Shown in pieces: positions 16,791 through 25,691 of a stretch of 64,000 bases of DNA (position 1 is the stretch's first letter; every line of letters begins with the position of its first letter). Position numbers and translations under genes: made by a program. Where the stretch lies: positions 571,501 through 635,500 of the forward strand of contig NZ_CP043028.1 in the NCBI RefSeq assembly GCF_008935055.1, in the 5' to 3' direction. The stretch is from Pseudobutyrivibrio xylanivorans. GTDB taxonomy: Bacteria > Bacillota > Clostridia > Lachnospirales > Lachnospiraceae. Below the pieces are notes generated by a model that worked only from the letters and a program-made list of their open reading frames with translations, was not told the origin of the DNA and did not search any database.

Positions 16791-17132
16791 TTATTTGGAA
16801 AGCCTTCTAATGAATCCTACCTGTTCGAGATGCTTCATATACACGCTGAGGCGCTCATAGAGAGGTTCAGCCTCATCACCATATTTGTCATGGATAAGAA
16901 GTCCGATATCGTATACTGAACGGTTTCCATCGATGCATGTGAAGATGAAGCTTCCCATTCCCTCAAGTGTAATATGAGACACTGCAGGACGCTTGAAAAA
17001 GCGCTGGGCTATTCTATTTGTAAATCCCTTATTCTCCATTTCAACAATGACCTCTCCGGACTCAGATTGAGTCCAGGCGAGGTCATCGCTTACTTTGAAG
17101 ACATAGTCTAAAAAGTTTTCTTTGTTTTTCAT
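16791..17132 (-). CDS. PqqD-like peptide-binding protein
   Basis: A 113-residue protein (MKNKENFLDYVFKVSDDLAW start) whose C-terminal two thirds resemble the PqqD/RRE winged fold: SGEVIVEMENKG, then LEGMGSFIFTCIDGNRSVYDIGLLI and a terminal helix. PqqD proteins deliver ribosomal peptides to radical-SAM maturases, but no maturase or precursor peptide is near. I prefer the ATG at 17132, 1 nt after the OPT stop, over the longer frame, which gives a coupled pair. A stand-alone role with the peptide transporter is inferred. Confidence 0.75.
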   Translation of the reverse strand: MKNKENFLDYVFKVSDDLAWTQSESGEVIVEMENKGFTNRIAQRFFKRPAVSHITLEGMGSFIFTCIDGNRSVYDIGLLIHDKYGDEAEPLYERLSVYMKHLEQVGFIRRLSK

Positions 17133-17133
17133 T

Positions 17134-19014
17134 TTATTTCTCGTTCTTTGTTCCCATAGCAGACTTGTAAACTGCTGCACCAATTAATGCGATAAGAATA
17201 AATGCTGGAACATTTCCTGTTGGAATAACAGAGCTTAAGTTCATAGCATCTGTAGCACCAAGAACTGTGAGAATTGCAAGAAGTACACCTACAATACCTT
17301 CACCAGCAATAAGTCCTGAGCAGAAAAGAATTCCCTTTCCTGACTCTTCCTTCTGTGCACCGAACTTCTTGTCAGCAAACTTTCTGATGAGACCACCAAG
17401 CATGATTGTTGATGAAAGCTCAAGTGGAAGGTAAAGACCAATTGAAACAGGAAGTGCAGCAATACCAAGAATCTCAACTGTGATTGAGATAAATGCACCG
17501 ATGAAAATAAGTGTCCAAGGAAGGTTTCCATCCATAACACCCTCAATAATCATCTTCATCATTGTAGCCTGTGGAGCAGCAAGCATATCTGAACCGAATC
17601 CATAAGCAGAATCAAGAAGAACCATAACACCACCGATAGCAAGAGCTGCTGCGATAGTACCAATGATCTCACCAATCTGCTGCTTCTTTGGTGTAGCACC
17701 AAGGATGTAACCTGTCTTTAAATCCTGTGAAGTATCACCAGCCATACATGCTGCGATACAGATTACAGAACCGATTGCGATAGCACCCTGCATTCCGTGA
17801 ACGCCTGTGTCGCCGATAGCCTTAAGGCAGATTGTTGCGATAAGGATTGTAGCAATTGTCATACCAGAAACTGGGTTGTTTGAGCTACCTACAAGACCAA
17901 CCATACGTGAGCTTACGGCACTGAAGAAGAAACCGAAAACTACGATAAGGATTGCACCTGTAAGTGTAACAGGAACTGCTGGTACAAGCCAAATTGCAAG
18001 GATAAGTACAAGAATTGCACCAAGTACAAATCTGATGTCCATATCACGAGCTGTACGCTCTGTTGAAGCAGAACCTGCAGTCTTAATGCTCTTGATTGAG
18101 TCCACGAATGTTCTAACAATAAGTGGAAGTGTCTTGATAAGTGAAATGATACCAGCAGAAGCTACGGCACCTGCACCAATGTACTTGATGTACTTTGACC
18201 AGATAGCTGCTGCACCACCTGCTGCGTAAAGCTCTGCAACAGATACGTCTGCTGGATACATAACGATGTCTCCACCGAAAGTAACGATAGCTGGGATAAG
18301 TACGAACCAACCAAGAATACCACCTGCAAACATGTATGCAGAAATACGTGGTCCACAGATATAACCAACTGAAACAAGAGCAGGATAAACCTCTGCAGAG
18401 AACTCTGTCTTAAGAGCCTCAAGCTTGATTGTAAATACTGACTGAATGGCGCAAAGACCATCAACTACAAACTTAACTACTGCACCAATTCCCATACCAA
18501 GGAATACGCTCTTTGCAGAAGAACCGCCTTCCTCACCAGCAAGAAGAACCTCTGCACAAGCTGTTCCCTCTGGATATGGAAGCACACCGTGCTCCTGAAC
18601 AATAAGTGCACTACGAAGTGGAACCATGAAGAATACACCAAGAAGTCCACCGAAAAGTGCGATTACAGTGATTGTGATAAGTGAAGGTGTTTCCATAACG
18701 CCTTCCTTAGCCCAAATGAAAAGTGCAGGCATTGTAAAGATAGCGCCTGCTGCAAGTGACTCTCCAGCTGAACCAACTGTCTGAACCATGTTGCTTTCAA
18801 GGATTGAATCCTTTTTCATGATAATACGGATAACTGCCATTGAAATAACTGCGGCTGGGATTGAAGCTGATACTGTCATACCAACTCGAAGTCCAAGATA
18901 TGCATTAGCAGCGCCAAAGATTACCGCAAGAAGAAGACCCATAATAATAGATGTAGGTGTCATCTCAGGAGTAACCTTATCCGCTGGGATGTAAGGTTTG
19001 AATTTTTCATTCAT
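17134..19014 (-). CDS. OPT-family oligopeptide transporter
   Basis: A roughly 626-residue polytopic membrane protein of the OPT superfamily, proton-coupled importers of peptides or metal-chelate peptides. Family segments include GAANAYLGLRVGMTVSASIP near the start, VGSAGESLAAGAIFTMPAL, YPEGTACAEVL, and the AGDTSQDLKTGYILGATPKKQQ loop. The ATG at 19014 has AAGGAG 9 nt upstream, so the longer frame is rejected. It forms an operon with the PqqD-like gene and is divergent from the SDR gene. The substrate is unknown. Confidence 0.93.
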   Translation of the reverse strand: MNEKFKPYIPADKVTPEMTPTSIIMGLLLAVIFGAANAYLGLRVGMTVSASIPAAVISMAVIRIIMKKDSILESNMVQTVGSAGESLAAGAIFTMPALFIWAKEGVMETPSLITITVIALFGGLLGVFFMVPLRSALIVQEHGVLPYPEGTACAEVLLAGEEGGSSAKSVFLGMGIGAVVKFVVDGLCAIQSVFTIKLEALKTEFSAEVYPALVSVGYICGPRISAYMFAGGILGWFVLIPAIVTFGGDIVMYPADVSVAELYAAGGAAAIWSKYIKYIGAGAVASAGIISLIKTLPLIVRTFVDSIKSIKTAGSASTERTARDMDIRFVLGAILVLILAIWLVPAVPVTLTGAILIVVFGFFFSAVSSRMVGLVGSSNNPVSGMTIATILIATICLKAIGDTGVHGMQGAIAIGSVICIAACMAGDTSQDLKTGYILGATPKKQQIGEIIGTIAAALAIGGVMVLLDSAYGFGSDMLAAPQATMMKMIIEGVMDGNLPWTLIFIGAFISITVEILGIAALPVSIGLYLPLELSSTIMLGGLIRKFADKKFGAQKEESGKGILFCSGLIAGEGIVGVLLAILTVLGATDAMNLSSVIPTGNVPAFILIALIGAAVYKSAMGTKNEK

Positions 19015-19152
19015 AATAATACTTTTCTCCTTTTCAAAAACCAAGTTTCTCTATTATAGCGTCACTTTAAAGTTATTGCAATTTTATGTATTAACGCATT
19101 AAAGTTTAATCTCTCTTTAATTTAGATTCATTTATTTAGTCTGACAATTACC

Positions 19153-19180
19153 TTCACGTTAATTATTTAACTGATATAAT
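19153..19180 (+). promoter_or_regulatory. predicted promoter of the SDR gene
   Basis: A perfect -10 TATAAT at 19175-19180 lies 16 bp after a -35-like TTCACG. The SDR ATG follows 54 bp downstream with a TAGGAGGG ribosome binding site. Confidence 0.5.
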
Positions 19181-19234
19181 AGAGTCATGGGAGAACCATA
19201 AAAATTTTAGAAGGGAATGTTATAGGAGGGAAAA

Positions 19235-20014
19235 ATGGGGAAAAATTATTTTGATCTAACAGGAAATGTAGCTCTAGTTACAGGATGCTCATCTGGGCTT
19301 GGTGTGCAAATGGCAAAAGCTCTTGCAAACCAAGGGTGTAGCATTGTTGCAGTAGCCAGACGCCAAAATCTTATTGAAGAGGTTGCTGCTGATATTGCCA
19401 AAACTTACGGTGTGAAAACACTGGCTGTACCTTGTGATATCACTGACACCGAAAGGGTAAATGCAGCCGTTGATGAAGTACTGGAGAAATTAGGACGCAT
19501 TGATATCCTCGTTAATAATGCAGGAACTGGCTCTGGCGCCACATCGGCTGAAGATATGGAAGACAGCCAATTTGAGGGAGAGGTTGCCATCGATTTAACC
19601 GGAAGCTTTAAAATGGCTCGAGCTGTTGCCAAGAAAGCTATGATTCCAGCCAACTATGGCAGAGTTATAAACATTGCCTCTATGTATGGCCTTGTTGGAA
19701 ATAATATAGCTCCTGCAGCCGCTTATCATGCTGCAAAGGGTGGTATGGTTAACCTCACCCGCGCATTGGCAGCTGAATGGGGAAATAAAGGCATCACAGT
19801 CAATGCAATCTGCCCAGGATATTTTGAGACACCGCTAACCAAGGAAACTCTCGACAGCGAATTTTTCCAGCAATACGCTAAAACAATGATTCCACTGAGT
19901 CGCTACGGCAAAGAAGGTGAGCTCGACACCGCAGCCCTATTCCTTGCCTCACCTCTCAGCACCTACGTCACTGGAGTCGTACTCCCTGTGGACGGAGGAT
20001 ACACGTGTATGTAG
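19235..20014 (+). CDS. short-chain dehydrogenase, gluconate 5-dehydrogenase-like
   Basis: A 259-residue classical SDR oxidoreductase. It has the Rossmann motif TGCSSGLG (residues 16-23), NNAG, the catalytic Ser in INIASMYG, and YHAAK as the YxxxK motif, then the PGYFETPLT loop. Best matches from memory are gluconate 5-dehydrogenase or KduD-type enzymes, which would fit sugar-acid metabolism, but SDR substrates are hard to predict. It is a single-gene unit, convergent with the hydrogenase operon; the repeated 3' element lies between them. Confidence 0.88.
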   Translation: MGKNYFDLTGNVALVTGCSSGLGVQMAKALANQGCSIVAVARRQNLIEEVAADIAKTYGVKTLAVPCDITDTERVNAAVDEVLEKLGRIDILVNNAGTGSGATSAEDMEDSQFEGEVAIDLTGSFKMARAVAKKAMIPANYGRVINIASMYGLVGNNIAPAAAYHAAKGGMVNLTRALAAEWGNKGITVNAICPGYFETPLTKETLDSEFFQQYAKTMIPLSRYGKEGELDTAALFLASPLSTYVTGVVLPVDGGYTCM

Positions 20015-20047
20015 CCGAATATTAAATATGTATTGAGCAAAATTAGA

Positions 20048-20143
20048 AAGAGCCCCAGTAGGCATCAAGCTCTTAGTGCTCTTTGTAAGGACATGTAGTC
20101 CAACAAAGAGTATCTAAGGCATGTAGCCGTAACTGGGGCTCTT
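20048..20143 (-). terminator. repeated structured 3' element, copy 1 (after hydA)
   Basis: An 11-bp base stem AAGAGCCCCAG/CTGGGGCTCTT encloses the conserved strands TTACGGCTACATGCCTTAG and AAGAGCTTGATGCCTAC, with an apical hairpin capped by GGACTACATGTCC. It begins 15 nt after the hydA stop and is followed by a T-rich tract on the minus strand. Copies 2 and 3 are at 56531 and 58538. Family unknown to me. Confidence 0.7.
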
Positions 20144-20157
20144 AGTAAATTATTTAA

Positions 20158-21636
20158 TTACTCCATGTGTCCATCACGGTACATAGAGAACTTATCCATA
20201 GGATAGTTTTCAAGGTTTGCAAGGATCTTACGTCCATCAGCCTTTCCGATAAGGCTTGTACGTGCTTTGATGATTTCGCGCTCTGCACGGTGCTTAGATG
20301 GTCCACCAACGCAACCACCGTCACAAATCATACCCTCGATGAAATCCACATCAAGCTTGCCGCTCTTGAGAAGCATAAGTGCTTTCTTACACTCAGCACC
20401 GCCTGCACACTGCATAAGCTTGATATCATCTGTATTCTGTCCACGCTCCTGCATGCACTCGATAACAGCCTTAGCAACACCGCCTGAAGAAGCGAAGTGC
20501 TTACCAAATGTAGAAGACTCCTGATAGTTCTCCTCTACTGGCTCGAACTCTACGCCCTTAGAACGCATTAATGCACGAAGCTCACCAAATGTGATAACGT
20601 AATCTGCATTTCCTGGTACTGTCTCATCCTGTGCCTCAGACTTCTTAGCGATACATGGTCCAACGAATACTGTAACAGTATCCTCACCCATTGTAGCCTT
20701 AACGAAACGAGAGATAGCACACATTGGAGATACAGTTGAAGACATATTATCTCTGAACTGATCTGGGAAGTGCTTTCTAAGCATATTGATGAAAGCTGGG
20801 CAGCAAGATGTTGTCATCTTACGTCCTTCTTCCTTAGCCTCAAACCACTCAGCTGACTCGTAAGCAGCTGTCATATCACCACCGAGACCAACCTCGATCA
20901 TGTCTGTGAAACCAATCTTCTTGCAAGCTTCCTTAACTGCAGCCATTGAGATATCCTCACCGAACTGTCCCTCTGTAGCAGGTGCACACATAGCGATAAC
21001 CTTCTTGCCCTCAAGGATAGCCTTGATGATATGTACAAGATATGTCTTAGAACCGATAGCACCGAATGGGCAGCTGTGGATACAGTGACCACATGAGATA
21101 CACTTCTCATCATCGATTACGCAGTGACCGTACTCATCGTAAGAAATAGCGCCAACTGGACAAGCCTTCTTACATGGTCTCTCAAGGTGAACGATTGCCT
21201 GGTAAGGACACTCCTTAGCACACATACCGCACTCCTTACACTTTGTAGGATCGATGTGCATTCTTCTCTCACCTGGAGAAATAGCACCAAACTTACAAGA
21301 GTTGAGACAAGCCTTTCCAAGACAGAAACGGCAGTTATCTGTTACTGAGTAAGATGCAATAGAACAGTCGTCACATGCCGGCTGAATAACCTGAACAACG
21401 TTCTTAGAATCTGGGTTTGTTGGAAGATTCTCTGCGCATGAAAGGATGACACGCTGTCTAACGATTTCGCGCTCCTTGTAAACGCAGCAACGATATGTTG
21501 GTCTTGGACCAGGAATAATTTCGTAGCAAACCTGCTCCTTGTGTGACGCATCAAGCTCACCCTTCCAAGCAAGCTTACAAACCTCTTCCATAATGTTGTG
21601 CTTCAAACGTACAATACTTTGATCTGAAGTAACCAT
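20158..21636 (-). CDS. hydA: [FeFe]-hydrogenase catalytic subunit, monomeric, group B-like
   Basis: Reversible H2 production from reduced ferredoxin. The 492-residue protein has an N-terminal cysteine-rich region, several 4Fe-4S ferredoxin motifs between about residues 100 and 195 (such as CKECGMCAKECP and CISCGHCIHSCP), and then the H-cluster domain. Its three signatures are L1 TTSCCPAF, L2 GPCIAKKSEA and L3 EGMICDGGCVGGP. L1 ends in F rather than W, and L2 has GPC rather than MPC, as in the less studied group B enzymes. It is last in the hydE-hydG-hydF-hydA operon, with AAGGAG before the ATG. Confidence 0.94.
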   Translation of the reverse strand: MVTSDQSIVRLKHNIMEEVCKLAWKGELDASHKEQVCYEIIPGPRPTYRCCVYKEREIVRQRVILSCAENLPTNPDSKNVVQVIQPACDDCSIASYSVTDNCRFCLGKACLNSCKFGAISPGERRMHIDPTKCKECGMCAKECPYQAIVHLERPCKKACPVGAISYDEYGHCVIDDEKCISCGHCIHSCPFGAIGSKTYLVHIIKAILEGKKVIAMCAPATEGQFGEDISMAAVKEACKKIGFTDMIEVGLGGDMTAAYESAEWFEAKEEGRKMTTSCCPAFINMLRKHFPDQFRDNMSSTVSPMCAISRFVKATMGEDTVTVFVGPCIAKKSEAQDETVPGNADYVITFGELRALMRSKGVEFEPVEENYQESSTFGKHFASSGGVAKAVIECMQERGQNTDDIKLMQCAGGAECKKALMLLKSGKLDVDFIEGMICDGGCVGGPSKHRAEREIIKARTSLIGKADGRKILANLENYPMDKFSMYRDGHME

Positions 21637-21673
21637 ATTTTTCTCCTTTTACTTAAAACATTAATTGCCAGTT

Positions 21674-22861
21674 TTAATTATTTAATACCTTTAGACTTCT
21701 GTCTAAAATGCCATTAAATTCTGCAATGGCCATGCCGTAATTAACGACCGGAACCCCTTGCTGCTTGCAGTGCTTAACTCTGTTTTGCATCTCCGCCGCA
21801 TTTACCATGCAGCCACCACAATGAACTACAAGCTTATATTTCTTTAAATCCTCCGGAAATTCGTTTCCAGACGAGAATTCAAATTCAACATTCTTGCCAG
21901 TGTAATTCTTTATCCACCCTGGCAACTTAACCGTGCCAATGTCGTTGCACTGACGATGATGTGTGCAGGCCTCAGAAATAAGGACTGTATCTCCATCATT
22001 TAAACCTTTCATAGCAGCCACACCCTCAAGCTGAGTGGCAAGACTGCCTCTGTAACGTGCCATAAGAATGCTAAATGATGTTAGCGCAATTTCCTCAGGC
22101 ACAAGCTTTGAAACCTTTTCAAAGGCCTGTGAATCGGTAATTACAAGTGAAACATTTTTATTTTCTTCAAGTGCTTCAGCAAGCTCTTCTGGCTGTAAGC
22201 AAATAGCCTTGCAATTATGGTCTAGCAAATCTCTAAGAACCATCTGCTGTGGAAGAATAACTCTTCCCTTTGGAGCAGATTCATCTATAGGAATTACAAG
22301 GATGACCGTACTTTTCTTTGGAACCAAATCTGCCACCAAATCTGGTTCCTTCATTTCAGGAAGAAGCTTTATAAGTGCTTCCTTCACCTGAGACATATCA
22401 TCACTTGTGGCATCAACATAAATGAGTGATTCGCCTTTAAGTTCTGAATACTCATGGGCCTCGGCTTCATCTATGTGATTTTCAATTATTATGTATGGAA
22501 GCTTTCGCTCCTTTAAAAGTTTTACAAAATCAAGTTCGTCTGCTGTCAGACTTTCGCTTCTTGCATCCAAAACCAATACTGCAATATCGATTTCATCCAG
22601 GGTTCGATAGGTACGCTTTTTACGAAGCTCTCCTAAATCTCCCTCATCGTCAAAACCAGCTGTATCAATGATAACAACTGGACCGATTGGAAGAATTTCC
22701 ATAGCCTTTTTTACTGGATCTGTGGTGGTACCCTTGTGGGCAGACACCAAAGAAATCGATTGGTTGGTCAACTTGTTTACTATGCTGGATTTACCAGCGT
22801 TACGGATGCCAAAGAAGCCTATATGGACACGTTGTCCGCTGGCTGTGTTATTTAAGGACAT
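21674..22861 (-). CDS. hydF: [FeFe]-hydrogenase maturation GTPase
   Basis: Scaffold GTPase on which the 2Fe subcluster is assembled before transfer to HydA. The 395-residue protein has an N-terminal Era-like G domain (P-loop GFFGIRNAGKSS, G3 DTAGF), a dimerisation domain, and a C-terminal 4Fe-4S site with CTHHRQC and HCGGC, in the CxHx(n)HCxxC order. I chose the ATG at 22861 over the TTG one codon earlier because the GAGG box is 8 nt from it. The spacer to hydG holds three hairpins. Confidence 0.95.
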   Translation of the reverse strand: MSLNNTASGQRVHIGFFGIRNAGKSSIVNKLTNQSISLVSAHKGTTTDPVKKAMEILPIGPVVIIDTAGFDDEGDLGELRKKRTYRTLDEIDIAVLVLDARSESLTADELDFVKLLKERKLPYIIIENHIDEAEAHEYSELKGESLIYVDATSDDMSQVKEALIKLLPEMKEPDLVADLVPKKSTVILVIPIDESAPKGRVILPQQMVLRDLLDHNCKAICLQPEELAEALEENKNVSLVITDSQAFEKVSKLVPEEIALTSFSILMARYRGSLATQLEGVAAMKGLNDGDTVLISEACTHHRQCNDIGTVKLPGWIKNYTGKNVEFEFSSGNEFPEDLKKYKLVVHCGGCMVNAAEMQNRVKHCKQQGVPVVNYGMAIAEFNGILDRSLKVLNN

Positions 22862-22879
22862 CAAAACACCTCATCAGTC

Positions 22880-22948
22880 ACCTTCGGCGACCTTGTCTCG
22901 CCTCCCAGCTCGGTCGTTGCTAAACAGGCTCCACTGGAGCCTAGCAAC
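22880..22948 (-). promoter_or_regulatory. hairpin cluster in the hydG-hydF spacer
   Basis: The 139-nt spacer contains a nested hairpin at 22916-22948 (GTTGCT...AGCAAC around AGGCTCC-ACT-GGAGCCT) and a small GTCACC-TTC-GGCGAC hairpin nearer hydF. They may set the hydF mRNA level or stability. No T-run follows, so this is not a clear terminator. Confidence 0.45.
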
Positions 22949-23000
22949 CCTCAAGGGGAAGCATATTATATTATATTAATAATTTTTGTTTTTTTAATGA

Positions 23001-24443
23001 CTAAAATCTGAAGTCTCTTCTGTTAGAGTTCTTGATAGCTTCAATATTTTCCTCGGCAGTCTTTCTGACATTTTCCTTTGGAATCTTCTTGAGCTCTTCC
23101 TCAATCATCTTGTAGCCAACCTTCTTTGTCTCCTCAGAAGCATAATCAACCAAGTATTCTGTAAGAGTCATAAGAGCATTTGGATGACAGCAGTTAATAA
23201 TCTGGCCTGTCTTGCAAAGAGACATAAATCTGTCTCCTGTACGTCCTGCGCGATAGCATGCTGTGCAGAATGAAGGAATATGACCTGTCTCCATGAGCCA
23301 CTTAACTACCTCATCAAGAGTACGCTGATCAGAAACATCGAACTGTTCTGTATCGTGTGGACGCTCCTTCTCTGTGTAACCACCAACTGATGTACGGCTT
23401 GCACCAGAAACCTGAGAAATACCAACCTGAAGCATCTTGCGACGAACTTCCTCAGACTCACGAGTAGAAATAATCATACCCGTGTAAGGAACTGCAATTC
23501 TGATACATGCTGCAATCTTTGTGAACATGTCATCTGGGATTGAGTTATCAAATACATCTGGATCTATATCATCAGCGTGCTTTACACGTGGAACTGAGAT
23601 TGTGTGTGGGCCAACACCATGAACAGCCTCAAGGTGCTCCGCATGCATAAGAAGTCCAGCAAACTCATATCTGTAGCTTTCAAGTCCGAAAAGAACTCCA
23701 AGTCCTACATCATCAATTCCACCTTCCATGGCACGGTCCATAGCCTCTGTATGATATGCATAGTCATGCTTTGGTCCTGTTGGGTGAAGTTCTTCGTAGC
23801 TCTTTTTATTGTATGTCTCCTGGAAGAGGATGTATGTTCCGATTCCTGCTTCCTTGAGCTTGCGATAATTCTCAACTGTTGTAGCAGCGATATTTACGTT
23901 AACTCGTCTAATATCTCCGTTCTTGTGGTGAATACTGTAAATTGTATTGATACACTCAAGGATGTACTCAATTGGGTTGTTAACTGGGTCCTCGCCTGCC
24001 TCGATAGCAAGTCTCTTGTGACCCATATCCTGAAGTGCGATGACCTCAGCCTTTACCTCTTCCTGTGTAAGCTTCTTACGACCGATGTGCTTATTCTTTA
24101 AATGATATGGACAGTAAACACATCCATTTACACAATAATTCGAAAGATAAAGTGGTGCAAAAAGAACGATTCTATTTCCGTAGAAAGCATCCTTAATTTC
24201 CTGAGCAACCTCATACATTTTTTCAATATACTTTGGCTCCTCGCAAGCAAGAAGCACTGAAGCCTCTCTGTGAGTAAGACCTGAACATACACAGCCTTCT
24301 GCTGTCTTTACTGGACGAGCCTTCTCAAGGAGCTGATCAATCAACTCAAAATTATTTTTGTTTGCTTCGGCATATTCTATTGTGTCGAGGATTTCCTGAT
24401 GGTCGATGAATTCATCAGCCTTCAAAGATTTTACATTGTACAT
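23001..24443 (-). CDS. hydG: [FeFe]-hydrogenase maturase, tyrosine lyase
   Basis: Radical-SAM enzyme that cleaves tyrosine to give the CO and CN ligands of the H-cluster. The 480-residue protein has the SAM cluster motif CVNGCVYC (CX3CX2C, near residue 108) followed by PYH, and a C-terminal second cluster region with FCTACYRAGRTGDRFM and NCCHPNAL, which separates HydG from ThiH. AAGAGG precedes the ATG at 24443. It is 17 nt downstream of hydE. Confidence 0.96.
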   Translation of the reverse strand: MYNVKSLKADEFIDHQEILDTIEYAEANKNNFELIDQLLEKARPVKTAEGCVCSGLTHREASVLLACEEPKYIEKMYEVAQEIKDAFYGNRIVLFAPLYLSNYCVNGCVYCPYHLKNKHIGRKKLTQEEVKAEVIALQDMGHKRLAIEAGEDPVNNPIEYILECINTIYSIHHKNGDIRRVNVNIAATTVENYRKLKEAGIGTYILFQETYNKKSYEELHPTGPKHDYAYHTEAMDRAMEGGIDDVGLGVLFGLESYRYEFAGLLMHAEHLEAVHGVGPHTISVPRVKHADDIDPDVFDNSIPDDMFTKIAACIRIAVPYTGMIISTRESEEVRRKMLQVGISQVSGASRTSVGGYTEKERPHDTEQFDVSDQRTLDEVVKWLMETGHIPSFCTACYRAGRTGDRFMSLCKTGQIINCCHPNALMTLTEYLVDYASEETKKVGYKMIEEELKKIPKENVRKTAEENIEAIKNSNRRDFRF

Positions 24444-24459
24444 TTCTATTACCTCTTTT

Positions 24460-25512
24460 CTATTTAAAACCTACCCTATCACCTATATCTTCTACGATTT
24501 CGTAGCCTACGGAAGCTACGCGACGCTGCAGGCAACCGCGACACTCTGCGGCTTCTTCGCCTGTGCAGATTTTGTTGTCATATAAGGTGTACATCTTTCG
24601 AACAGATGTTGGCGAAAGATTTGGCATAACTACATTGGCACCAGCCTGAAGCCCCTTCTCTCGGCCACATGGATCTATTGTGCCAAGAGCTGTTGTAGCT
24701 GGAAGCAGCACCTGCGGATAAATGATTCTTATCAACGACAATAGGAAAAGTGTCATCTCCAGTGTACCGCTTTCTTCCTTTGCAAATGGTGTTTGCTTAT
24801 GACTGATAAAAGGTCCAATGCCGCACATGTCTGGCTTAAATTCTTCAATGAATTTCAAATCCATAGCCAAGTCGTGAGCTGTCTGCCCTGGTGACTGCAC
24901 CATAAAACCTGCGCCAACCTGATACCCAATCTCTCGCAATTCCCTAAGGCAATTCATTCGATGTTCAAAAGACATTTCCTTCGGATGAAGCCGTCCGTAA
25001 TGAACTGGATTTGCTGTCTCATGTCTTAAAAGATATCGCGATGCTCCTGCCTTAAAATACGCCTCATAGCTCTCGCGACTTCGTTCACCAATTGAAAGAG
25101 TAACTGCCACATCTGGATGAGCCTTCTTAATAGCGCTTACGATTTCGCATATTGATTCGTCCGAATAAGCAAAATCCTCGCCGCCCTGAAGCACCACTGT
25201 TCTGAATCCTAATTCATAGCCGGCGTTCGCACATTCCAAAATATCCTCCTTGGAAAGACGATAACGCTCGCACTGGCCATTATCTCTGCGAATCCCACAA
25301 TAATAACAATTGTTTCGACAGAAATTAGTGAACTCCACAAGGCCTCTGGTGAATACCTTGTTGCCGTAGTACTGCTTCTGATAAACACGAGCATACTCAG
25401 CTGCCTTCTCCATTATATCTGGATTAATGTTTTCTATTAAACATTCATATTCCGCTAAGGAAAGCGAATGCTCTTTATTAAGTTTTTCAAGTATATCTGT
25501 TGCATTAATCAT
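24460..25512 (-). CDS. hydE: [FeFe]-hydrogenase maturase radical-SAM protein
   Basis: Radical-SAM maturase that helps build the dithiomethylamine-bridged subcluster. The 350-residue protein has the SAM motif CRNNCYYC in FTNFCRNNCYYCGIRRDNG, then VVLQGGED and the HydE/BioB-like barrel. It is the first gene of the hydEGFA operon. The ATG at 25512 has only a weak ribosome binding site, unlike the other three genes. The short AT-rich gap upstream holds a TATACT/TATAGT region that may be the promoter. Confidence 0.95.
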   Translation of the reverse strand: MINATDILEKLNKEHSLSLAEYECLIENINPDIMEKAAEYARVYQKQYYGNKVFTRGLVEFTNFCRNNCYYCGIRRDNGQCERYRLSKEDILECANAGYELGFRTVVLQGGEDFAYSDESICEIVSAIKKAHPDVAVTLSIGERSRESYEAYFKAGASRYLLRHETANPVHYGRLHPKEMSFEHRMNCLRELREIGYQVGAGFMVQSPGQTAHDLAMDLKFIEEFKPDMCGIGPFISHKQTPFAKEESGTLEMTLFLLSLIRIIYPQVLLPATTALGTIDPCGREKGLQAGANVVMPNLSPTSVRKMYTLYDNKICTGEEAAECRGCLQRRVASVGYEIVEDIGDRVGFK

Positions 25513-25620
25513 ATCACTAAATGAGAAAATATATCGTTTATTTTTTCACAAAGTATACTATACCATAAAAATATGAATTAAAAAGTGTTTTTTCATTGTT
25601 ATCTGTTCTATTTTAGATAC

Positions 25621-25655
25621 AAAAAAACTGGCTAGTCTCCACGGAGATTAGCCAG
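25621..25655 (-). terminator. terminator of the coiled-coil surface protein gene
   Basis: On the minus strand CTGGCTAATCTC-CGTG-GAGACTAGCCAG (one mismatch) is followed directly by seven T. It lies 36 nt after the stop. Confidence 0.85.
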
Positions 25656-25691
25656 TAATATGCCACCTGAAATGGGATATTGATTTTTGTT

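Noticed and set aside
16791..17132. A RiPP (modified peptide) gene cluster around the PqqD-like gene.
   Set aside because: No radical-SAM maturase, protease or precursor-like small ORF was found near it; the radical-SAM genes at 23-25.5 kb are HydE and HydG.
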